A stretch of DNA of 64,000 nt from Stichopus chloronotus (Eukaryota; Echinodermata; Holothuroidea; Aspidochirotida; Stichopodidae), in contig CM037839.1 of the NCBI GenBank assembly GCA_021234535.1, positions 28,039,475 through 28,103,474 of the forward strand, in the 5' to 3' direction. Every line of letters starts with the position of its first letter. The first letter of the stretch is position 1. Of this stretch, positions 25,501 through 37,500 are shown piece after piece. Below the pieces are notes generated by a model that saw nothing but the letters and a program-made list of their open reading frames with translations, searched no databases and was not told the DNA's origin. The position numbers and the translations under genes were made by a program.

Positions 25501-28500
25501 AAAAAGATGTAACAAAATAAACAGTAAATGAATGATGGTACCGTGTTGAAATTACACAGGAGGATTAATTTGTCAACATTTGGATGACATTGGTGCATAA
25601 AATCCTTTTTCAGGGGTAAAGTATTGAGATTAGGAAGTCCTGAAATTAGTTTGCACATTAATCGCATGTGTATGTATATCATAGTTTCAAGTTTCAAAGA
25701 TTCATATCCTCTTATTTCTTGTCTCGTTTGTCGTATTAAACCAAATTCCTCAGTGTCACAAAGCTTTTTGCTGTAGTTACTTCCAATTACTGCTTATCCC
25801 TCAGATTAATAGAGCACATTGTAGCAAACATTCCCATTATTCTTTCATTGATCATGTTGTTTCACTGTCACAAGAAGAACCTTTGAATTCCCTTGAGGTT
25901 TTACCAGCTCAGCTATCTAGATATTTATAATAGAAGTGATCTGACCAGCTGGTTGGTCAATATTGAAATGACTTGCTAAAAGCTTATGTTAATCAAGAAC
26001 ATCCATTGAAACCAGTTGCTTCTTTCTCACTCTCTAGGACATGGATGAGAGCAATGTTCAAGCAGCTTTAAAAGATACTCTCGTTTTATCAGGGAAAGAA
26101 TTTAAAGAATGGAAGTGGGATCTCATCGGATCTCTTATTAAGGTAATGTTATACTGATGAGTGTCACACATTTGATCCAGTTAGTGGATCAAGCTACCCT
26201 GTTACATTCAATTCTGCTTTAGATTGTGTACCCATAAGTATTACATTAGATCCAATTAGTGGATCAAAGCTACTCTGTTACATTCAGTACTGCATTAGAT
26301 TCTATACCCATGAGTATCACATTTGATCCAATTAGTGGATCAAGTTACTCTGTTACTTTCACTATTGCATTGGATTGTATACACATGAGGATAGCATTTG
26401 ATCCAGTCAGTGGATCAAGTTATTCTGTTACATTCAGTTCTGTGTTAGATTGGCCCTTAGTTCACATGTTTGTATTCTTTTTGTACTTCTGCTTCATCAA
26501 AATATGATAAGTAAGAAGATTGATGAATATGCTCTTTAATTTGAAATGAATTCATCGGAAAATTTAACTCATCCCTTCTGGTTGCATCCTCCGCTAATGA
26601 CAGATTATCTCATTTCTTCTTCCCCAGAGGGGTGGCCCAGCCCTTCACAAGTTTGACGATGCCAATATTAATCGTTTTTTCCGTAAACTAATGGACTTTT
26701 ACAAACCAATGACGCATGGTTTTTCATCCGTTGAGATTAACAAGGATGGATCCAGGTCACCAGAAGCAGAAAATTACACCTTGAATGGGCGACAGCTCAT
26801 TGATTACCTCCTAAACTCAACAGATGTAAGTACACAAGACTTTATGGAGTCAAAAACCTTACCACATCAAATAGATGGCAAAATCTATTGATTTTACAGC
26901 TTATTTTGTCATGTATTTTGTTGAGGGGGGGCGGGTTAGTGGGTTAGACATGTTTACATCATATGCTCACATGCATAAGTAGCATAGCCTATTTTCAAAT
27001 ACCTAACAGATGATGTGATTCTTACGTATCAGCAATGTGTTAGTGTTCATGCTAATGATCAGTGACACCTTCGATGGCTTCGTGGCTTCTTAAGAATGAT
27101 TGTTGAGAAATTTTTACCTTCCTGAGGTCTGATTCTATCACCTTTGAGTGTTATCCCTATGACTTATCACACTGCATCACAAGAAGGGGGAGCGTTAGAT
27201 GGGTGGAGGTACTTCATTAATTTTAAGATCCCTATCAAAGGCCGTGTGAGGTAAACATTAGATGCAGTGGATATGTATTTGAGGATGACCTCTGAAGTAT
27301 CACTTTGTGTCTGATATGTAAATAACACTTCAAACATCATTGGAACCTCAAGGTATTCTTACATTTATAGTAAGTCTGCTTCAGTCTATGTCTGGTGGTT
27401 GTAGTCTATCCTGGATGAGTTGTTTCACAACGGGTACCTCTAGACTTTTCACCATTCTGCTCCATTCAAACTTAGACATGTGGATTTTTATCATTGCATT
27501 TTTCATGTTTTCTTCTTGAGGTTATAATTCCTTTCAAGGCATGAGATGAAATTTTCTCACGAGTTTACCAGAGAAAAACCCAAACCGTGCAATTATTTTC
27601 GAATTACATCTCATTAAGGGAAGATGTATCGCTCTGTGACAAACAGGAAGAGGCAGAATATTTGCTCTCGGTGCTTAAAATGTCCAGTTACTTCAGAATT
27701 CCTTCTCTTGTAAGTGAAGTGTATCATTCTTTGACAACAGGCAGAGGCAGAACGTTTACTCTCTGAGCTCTCTGAAGATATCGCCGACTGCCTCCTGGAA
27801 ATCAGTATGGCTCCGCATAATTCAGTCGCCCCGGAGGCCATCTTTAGCTCCGTCAGCGTCCAGAACTCGCTGTGTCAAGATTACTTCATATTTGTAGGAC
27901 GTCTCTCCCAGACTCATCGTGGAGAAAAAATCTTGGAAAGAGCTCATGTTTTTCAATAGTTAGTTTCGTCCGTCTAGTTTTTTTTTTAATTTGTAGATTT
28001 TATATAATGTGCATCAAACTTCGTGACTTCATGGATGTGTTGAGGTGTAGATGAATGTTATGTTGCCAGTAATTACATGTTGGAATTTTCTGGTGCATGC
28101 AGTAGTACATTTGTCATTCTTTGAATGCAATCAGCAGTGTAACTCTTATTTGCTGTGATAGATTCATTATTTTCATTGCCTACTTTGTCTAATGTGGCAT
28201 GCTCATTACCTTCTGCGATTACTTTTATTGTCTGTGACACGCTTGTTTACTTCCATTGTTTAATTTAGACACTGGAACATCAATAATACTAAAGTATTTA
28301 ATAATGCCAATGTGTATTGCAACACAAAAAACATCAAACATTCACGCATCAAAATGTTATGGTTAGACACCATCTGTTGTCTCTGTTTGGGTAATCTGAG
28401 ACACTGAAAGTCCAAATCCAGACTTGTAGCCCTTGTATGGCAACATTTGCATTTTATGCCAGAACGGTCATTTTTAGATAAGTACATTACATGTATAGGG

Positions 28501-31500
28501 ATATTGTCATGCTAGCTGGACAATCTGGTATTCTTTTAAAGTGGTGTCAGGGTCTTGATCTATTGTCAATGTGTATCAAACTTCTCCATCATGCTTCTTT
28601 TCATGTAAGCAAAAGATGTTTCTAGTTTAGGCATGAAGAAAATATGTATAATAGGTGCGTTTTGCAAATTGTTGACCAGAAAAGTGGCCGAAACCTGGGA
28701 AAAGGTAGATCCTCTGCCATCGTTTTGCACACAGAACTTGTATAAATTATAGACATTTTAATCCTTTGTTTGGATTGATGGGCCCTATGCAGTGGTTTTA
28801 TTAGGTTCCTTCTTCTATTTGCTGTGATTGAATTGCATAATAGCAGGAGAGTGGAGTAGGCTATTGAGGTATTCAACTCAGTTGTGTGTATTTTCAACTT
28901 CAAAATAAAGTACAAAGGAAGAATTTTGGATGCCAGGTGCACATTTCAGTTGCTGGTAATACTTTAAGACCCACCAAATCGAGTAAAGATAAGCTGCCCA
29001 ATCAGCTCAAAGGGGTTCCATTCCTTTATTAGGCAATTGCATTTCAATAGCATTCACCTAGTAACATCATTTAAGTCAATTAATCCTTGCACAATTAAGT
29101 CGCTCAGAACAATGCTGTGACACTAGATGTGTAAGCTGCCCCCATTTTCAGAAAAGGTGATGCAGAACTCAAAATTACTGTTAAATTGAGATAAATCAAT
29201 ACATTCATCTTGTTAAAAATGGATAGCAGGCAAATGAACCGAAGAGGCAGAATTCTAGTATTTTGGGATCCTGATTCATCAATCAGATACACCAACCAGA
29301 TTCAAACTTACCTATTTTTCGTCGTTAATCTCTTCAGTCACAACTGAATTGTTCCTAGCACATTCAGAACATTCTTACAAGGGCACATTAAACAACCAGA
29401 ATTATTGAGATTCACAGGCATTTCTGCTTTAGTTTACTCTTAACTGATACATGTCAACATCTGAATAAATTCAATGGATGTATGACAGTACATTCCTCTG
29501 TTTGATATTTACCCTGGCAGATTTGGAAATTTGAATGAAATTTGATAAGATCATGACATATCTAGCATACTGTCAGTGCAGACTAACTAATTCTTTTAAT
29601 TTACGCTTGAAATCTCGCAACTTACAGCCAAAATTTATGTTCTGGCATCAATAAAGAATGGTCTTATTTACATCAAGTTTTTATTTAAAATGCAAACACT
29701 GATTTCCTGCTCCTTATTTTCTCTTCTCAGTATGTTGGATGTTTGCTCCAGCAATGTTCACACTACCCTTCACAAGCTGATAGTGACCTGCCTGGATTAC
29801 AGCAGAGAAGGATTAGCCAGGACGGTGCTCTCCAAAGTACTCACCGCCACATCTGAGGTAGAACCAAAGATGAGTTTTTACTGTCTCCTATTTATGCTGC
29901 ATTCTGTTTTCTCTTATTTTATAAATTTGAATTTGCTGTCTGTTTTTGTGAAGAAATTGTCCGTTTTTCCAAGCTACAATTCCACAGTAGCGTAATCTGT
30001 ATAGCCTGTTTTCAAGGCACATGTGTGTACGTACCTCCGTACAAAGTCACTTTCTTGGTGCTGTTGCTGTGCACTTTGTACTACCACCATTTCATGGTAT
30101 TAAATCATCATAGTATTGCTCCATGTAAAAGCAAATGGTTTTTTTTTGTAGAGATACTGAAGGATAAAGATTGCATGGACAGTTTACATCTTTGGTGGGC
30201 TTGTAGAGTCTTGGATCAGACTTAAATGACATAGAATTTGTTTGAACAGCTTTAATTGGGGATAACGTTTTATCACTTTTGCCCTTTTGTTCGTTTATTT
30301 TTCTTATTCTTTTCATTCCCCTTTTGTTCGTTTATTTTCCTTATTCTCTTTAATTGTGTTGTCATTTAAAAAGGGCTTTCAGGGGACCCACATGTGATAC
30401 CTCTTCGTGGGTCACATTTGGCCTGCAATCCTTAGGTTGGAAAAGGGACTTGCTTTTTTCATGAAAACATAGTGATACATATTTAAATTTTTCAATGTTC
30501 TGTGGAGTATTTATACTTCAATCCTGTTTCTTTTGTTTGTTTCATGTGTAGTCCATGCGTCTTTATGCCACAAGTCACATGAGAGTCCTACTCAGGGCTC
30601 AGGTGCAGTATTTTCAACACTGGGGAGTGGAAAATTTGGTCTGCCAATTGTACGATAAGGACAAGCAAGTGTCTGGTGAGGCCCTCGCTATACTGGATGA
30701 AGCATGTGAGGATGAAATCAACCTCCACAGCCTCGTACAGATTCGCCCCTCCTTACTTCACCTTGGTGATCATGGTGCTCTACTGCTAACAAGGTATGTT
30801 CTTTTATACCTGAACATTACTATACCATGATGATCATGGTGCTCTACTGCCAACAAGGTCACTATGTTCTTTAATACCTGAACATTTCTGTATCATACTG
30901 ATCATGGTGCTCTACTAAAGTGTTCTTTAATACCTGAACATTACTATACCATGATGATCGTGGTGCTCTACTGCCAACAAGGTCACTATGTTCTTTAATA
31001 CCTGAACATTTCTGTATCGTACTGATCATGGTGCTCTACTAAAGTGTTCTTTAGTACCTGAACATTACTATACCATGATGATCATTGTGCTCTACTGCCA
31101 ACAAGGTCACTATGTTCTTTAATACCTGAACATTACTATACCATACTGATCATGGTGCTCCACTAAAGTGTTCTTTAATACCTGAACATTACTATACCAT
31201 GAGGATCATGGTGCTCTATTGCCAACAAGGTCACTATGTTCTTTAATACCTGAACATTACTACCAAAGTCATCGTGATCACATGGCAGAGAATGAATTTC
31301 CTTCAATACGTGAACATACCACGCAGGTATTGTTGTGACCATGTAAGAAGATTCATTCTTAATATGTGAACACTTCGATGCAGTGGTAATCTTTGTGACA
31401 TTCTGGTAATTGTGATCTAACACTTGAACATTACTGCATTTTGGCATTAGTGATGACCTAGTAATCACAGTAGGTTCATAATTCATGAGCAATACTGCAA

Positions 31501-34500
31501 TATGGTGACTGCCTTAACATGTTGTCAGAAAGTTGTCAGAAAACTTGCGAACATTACTTGACCTCTTGTTGATCTTTGTGCTGTACTTCTGATATAGTTT
31601 GTTTTTTGTTCATGAAGAAACTTTGTTGATTACTTGTGCTTCATTCAGTAAATTGGTTTTCTCTAAAAAGGTTGTGAATAGAACTTGGTATGCCATCTCT
31701 TTAAAACTGAGAAAGTTTGCAGTTATGTTGGAAAACTTACCTTTAAATTTAATATAGATCCTATTTCACAACACAGCTGCTCCTGTTTAAGTGTCCTCAT
31801 TTTTTTGTAGACATATCGATATGGTATTCTTTTGTAATTCATACACCTGAACAGAAGGAAAAGGAGTTTTAAACAACAGAATAAGTCAAAAGTTTCTTAC
31901 ATTTTAGCAGGCTTTCAGTATTTCATAGACATTTTGTAGCTTTCCCCCTTTTTTTTTTGTCCCACATTTTACAGATTTCTATCAACTCCCAAGGGGTTCC
32001 GTTATCTGTTGGAGGTTAACTTCGTACAGAATGAACTGGATAAATGGTATTCAACTCTGAATCGTAAGTATGTCATCTTGGTAGAGACAGAAATAAACGA
32101 AGCATTCACGAGCCACAAGAGACAGTCGGCGGAAGGACTCTATGTCAGGAGGTCACAGAATGACTTTAAGAGGAAGAAAGACGTCTTTGTACCTGTCCAT
32201 CTCTACGGACAACTGGTTCAGCATAAGGCAGGAGCAGAACTGTTAGAGAAACAGGTGGGTGGTGAAATATCCATTAAAGATGAAGTTAGTCGTAATTTCT
32301 TTTCAAAATCATTCCTCTTAATTTTGGAGGTAACTTGTTTCTTTCACAAGGAAATCAATGTTTTGAGAATAAATGAGTGTTGTCATGTACACCATTTGTA
32401 ACTTCACAGAGAGCATGCATGGCTATGATTTGTGGAGGTGTTTAGACAAATTTGCATAATAGGATACTTTTTTGCTTTTGTAATGCCGTTGATAAGCGTG
32501 CATTTTAAAGAGTTTGTTAGTTTGATTTGTCACAATATTCATGAATCCTCATGATTTATTTGACTACCTTGTACCTATTCAAAGGGAAATATTGTATGTA
32601 GAATGCTTGAATGCACCAAAATTGTATACAAAGAAAATAGCCTTAATCATTGTGAAACCATTAGCTCTCACCAATAAACAGCAGCAGTAGCTTCATCTCC
32701 TCAAAATATCATTTGTAAGATGAGTTATGGAAGATTCATCATTTGAATTCATGAAAGTGTGAGGGAACAAATTATCCTTAAGCAACAAGTAATTGAATTT
32801 CTGTCTGTGTGAAACTTGTTCATGAAAAGGAAGCTTCTGTTGTGGCCTATTTTCTTGTGGTAGGTATAATCTATCATTCTGTGTCCAAGTATATTGATTT
32901 GAATAAAAAAATTTTTTGTGCCTTTAATTCACAAACTTGGGGTATGAGCATACTTTTATTTTAGCTGTTTTGTAATACCGTCCATGCAAAAAATGCTGCT
33001 ACATATTGCTGTTTTTGACATGGTCTATATTGCAGTTGTAGCACCTCGAATTTTTTTCCTGTTGATTCTCATTCTGCAGCAAACTGTGATTTCTGAATTG
33101 TGCAGCAGAGTTCATTTAGCTGACATCAGCTCTAGTGAAAGACTCATGGAATTAAAGAGCGCACTTTGGGCTTTGGTAAGTCTTTCCTTTAGCAATGTAA
33201 TTAGTTGACCTTACGTTTACTGTTCCAACCACTATGTCTATAATTTCTAAGCCTTTACAACTATCATCTTTAAACTGTTAGCACATGGAGTGTCTTCTCC
33301 TTTTTTGATTCCTGGGCCAAAGGCAGGAGGAGTCTACGCGATGATGATGTCGTGTGTGTATGTGACGCTTCTTGAAAACACGATATCTCAAGAAGGGTAA
33401 TTGTGACTGATCTCATAGTTGGTATGTGGGTTGGTCATACTGAGTAGATGATCCCTATTGTTTTTGGTGCAGGTCAAAGGTCATTTGAAGTCACCACAGG
33501 TCTAATTTTAAAAGCCTTGTAAAGACAGTATCTCCAGAAGGGTAACTGTGACTGATGTCATACTTGGTGTGTTAGTTTATCTTACTCAGTAGATCCCTAC
33601 TTTTTGTCAAGGTCAAAGGTAATTTGAGGTCACCAGAGTGTAAAAATGTGTAAATACAATATGACCAGGAGGGTAACCTTGACTGATGCTATACTTGATG
33701 GTTAGATTGTGTATACTGCATAGAAGACTTTTTTTGGTTGAGGTCATGTGAGGTCACCAGATGTCAAACTGTAAAAACCTTGTAAACACATCTCCAGAAG
33801 GGTGATGTTGACTGATGTCATACTTAATGTTGGTTAGCCATATTTGATAGGTGATCCCTGTGGTTTTTGGTGGAGGTCCAAGGTCGTTTGAGGTCACCAG
33901 AGGCCACCAGAGGTCAAACTGGGAAAACGTAGACACAATATCTCAGCAAGGGTAACAGTGGGGGCATCTGATATTTAGCATGTGGATTGCCCTTATTGAG
34001 TTGATGACAGCTACTGATTTGGTGGAGGTGAAAGGTCATTTGGAGTCACCAGTGGTCAAAGGGTCAAAATCCTGTCAACTCCTGTACTTTAAAAAGAGGA
34101 ACTGTGAGTGATCTCATACTTTGCATGACTATTGCTTATATTCAGTGGCTCAGTAGTTAGTGGTCAAAATAAAGACTTTATCTCCAGAAGGTTAATCGTG
34201 AGGGATTCATACTGAATATGTGTACTGCCCGTGTTGAATAGATGATTTCTATTAATTTTGCCCATTATGTTTTAAGAAAAGGTGAAAGGTCATTTGGGGT
34301 TAAAGGCTTATTAATGTGGTGTTTTGAGAACATAACTGTAGTTGATCTCATACTGTTGATCCCATAACCGTATGGCAAGGAATCACAAAGGCTTTTGGCT
34401 TTTTGTTTTTTTTTCTTCGCATATCCTGTGTTAATGGATTAGGTTTGAAAGACGTATTATGAGTATTCATTAGTTGTTGTTAGATATATCTTCCTGATAT

Positions 34501-37500
34501 ATGTTAACTGTGACATAAAAGAAATTCATCAAATAATTTATCAAGTAAATGGATTGTCCTGTTGGGGACTGATGATGTGATATCTCTTTTTCGACAGTGT
34601 TGGAGATTTTAATGCTTTTTGGTGTGATTTTATGTTTTAGGGTCACATGGGGTCATCGCCATTAGGTCTGAAGATTCTGGAGAAATTAAACATTATCCCC
34701 GAGATAATTCGGCTAGGCGAGGAATGCGAAGTCTTTTCTATCAGAGGGTTAGTGAATTCAGTGTTTCTTGTAAATACTGCACTCCTTGATCAGAAGCAAG
34801 TGTTTGAATTAGGTTTGTGTGGTTGGTTGGGAGTTATGTCCGTACTGTCATATATCCTTGCTGCTTTTGAGGGCCCTAAGGGTTCCTAACAATTATCAGG
34901 TAGGAACTCAGGTTTCATTTGCAGGATTATCCCTCAAATCATTCTTCAAATAAAGAAGAAATCTCCTCCAGGTGTGCGTGTGTGTGTGTGTGACCATTAG
35001 ATGATAAACCAACACAGTTGAAAACTTTTAACTTGAAACTAGTAATATGTTTGCTTTATTTGTGTTTCATACTCTCCCGAATTGTCTGATGTAGTAAGTA
35101 ATCACCAATGTTTATTTCTGTTTGAGGTGTCATGTTAGGCCTGTTATACTGCATGTCTAGCAAATGATACAATATGTTGGCCATGAATAAAAAAAATGCA
35201 ATGAAGTAGATCTAACATTTCTTACAGCACATCTCAAGTAGCTGTTGATTTGGATAGTATGCAAACTATATGAAAGCAGTCTTTCAGTGGTTTAAACAAC
35301 CTACATAGTATCAGTAAAGTAGTAGAAATATTCTTTTAATTTGCTTTATTATTCATTAGCTGCCCTGTGAAATGTTGGAATAGCTATGATGGGAGGAGTT
35401 TGGTAGCTGTAGAGATCATCTTATTGTCTGAGAGGTAAAAACTCCATCTGAACATAATGCATTTATAATTGTCTACAGAACCTGCTTCTTTGTTATTGGC
35501 CTGTTGTCCAAAACCAAGGCTGGGGCTGACATACTCTCTTCGTTAGGCTGGGAAAGTGTGCGAAGGACTAGGAATGACTTCTTCCCCATCTCTAACGACA
35601 GCGCAAGTATTTTCGATGATCTCGGTCGGTTCATCGATCACCCTCCTCCCATTAACCATTTACCAAGCATTTCGTCATTTATCATGGAGCATCCAAGCCT
35701 TCCTCCCAGCTATGCAAGTGAGGAATCAGCTTATCTTTTTCCTCAAGAACTACCAGGAGCTAGGTCTCCTAGTCCAACGAATGCAAACTTTTTTGTTGGC
35801 GACGACTGGACGGAGTCTAGGTCGTCATTGTCGAGCGATGAGAGGGCCCCCTCTCCGCTCCCAATGAACCGACTCTCAAAACAGGATCGTGGCTCAGGGT
35901 CTGATCAACTGCCAGGAATACAGGAAGTGTCAAATGGCATAGGATCAAAAAAATCAAAGGAAAAGTCTACTCCTCATAAACTAAAAGGCGCAGTTCAACT
36001 CAAAAGAGCAAAAACAATGCCCTCGATAGAAGACTCACTGAATGGTCTGAAGCAGAGTGAAGCTGTGATGAAGTTGCGTAGCAACAGTGACGCAAGCTCG
36101 CGATTAGCGAAGGACAAGGTCAACAGCGAAGTTCGCTTCAGTCCCGACTCAGGCAACGGAAGGACAGATCAGCAATCAAGAGACCGAAGTCTCAGCCTAA
36201 AGAGAAGGTGTGATAGTAATGAGAGTGGAAGGGGCAGCATAGGCACAAAGAGCCGCAGTGAGAGCTTCGCCACAGACACCACGACCCAGTCTAGTGGTGT
36301 TAGTTCTCTGCATTCCAATCCCTCCAGCCCACCCATCGAATCATCTTTCTCTAGTTTAAGTACGGTGGCCAGCAGTCAGACTGTTAAAAGTATTCACTCG
36401 TCAGATGCACTGCGTAAAAGTCACAATCTCAGTCGGACTCCAAGCTACCTACGGAGACTGTCAAAGCCGATCATCATACCGCAGACCCATACCTCTGGTA
36501 AGGTGGTGGAGACAAGTGCCGTTTTCACCTCGTCGAGAGATGCCCATGGCTATGCAGCATTGAAGGCGCTGGATGCCCAGAGGCAGGGAAATGAAGATGG
36601 ACAGAGGATTAGAAGGCATTCCTCATTAGAAGAAGATGGCTCCTTTCCATCATCTGGTGGAAAATCAAGGTAAGCTGATGACCCTGTCAAGCAGAGCAAC
36701 AAATTTTAACGGGTATTTAAAATAAACTGCACAAGAAGAACTACAATCGATCCTGTAGTGGTTAGTTAGTAACTTTATCACATATTAACATCCTATATAT
36801 TATGTTTTGATTTGTTCTCTTGATAGAAGTGGGAGTGTCAGCAGTCTTGGACAATACTCTGCATTCATTTCACCTCTGAAGTCTACTCTTAAAAGGTCAA
36901 AGGCTGTGACCTCCAACGAGGAATACATCGGTCTTTGTTTACCAGTTGATGTATCCCTTATATTTCATGTGAGTACCCTGAAAATATGGGAGTGGGAGCA
37001 AGTGAGGATTGGTGGCATATTGCAGGGTGGGTGTTACCTTTACAAGTGAGGAAAAGTGTCTCACTTCTTGAAGCTAATAGTTCATAATGGGTTTTTTTTT
37101 TATTTTTGTTGAATAGTCTGATGAAAGTCAATACAGAGGAGGCAGGAGTTCATCCAGGACATCATCTCAAACCTCTGGAGATGTGCCTCATGTGCAGGTA
37201 TCCAAACCCTCATCAGACCATCCCTCCCCGGGGAGCATCATCGCCTCATCTTCCCGCTCTACATCCTCATCCTTCAAGGACCAAAACAGGTCCGCAGCTC
37301 ATGCCGGGGAGATTCTCCTGGAAGAAGAAGATGAGCGTCACAGACCAGAGATGTGTATCAGGTGCACAAAAGTCAGAGCAGTTTCAGGCATGGATATGGA
37401 GAGAGAAGGTATTACCTTGTTCTCCTTTTAATGTTCACCCATTGTTTCGCAATATTTGTATGTTTAATTTTTCTTTAGAGATTATCAGTCAATGTTTTCG

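Noticed and set aside
35556..35867. 103-codon frame overlapping exon 20
   Set aside because: It is the +1 shadow of the RICTOR phospho-region exon.
37194..37200. CAGGTATCC as an internal donor in exon 22
   Set aside because: The frame stays open past it, and the H-x4-C-x2-C zinc motif lies further on, so the longer exon to 37408 fits the family better.
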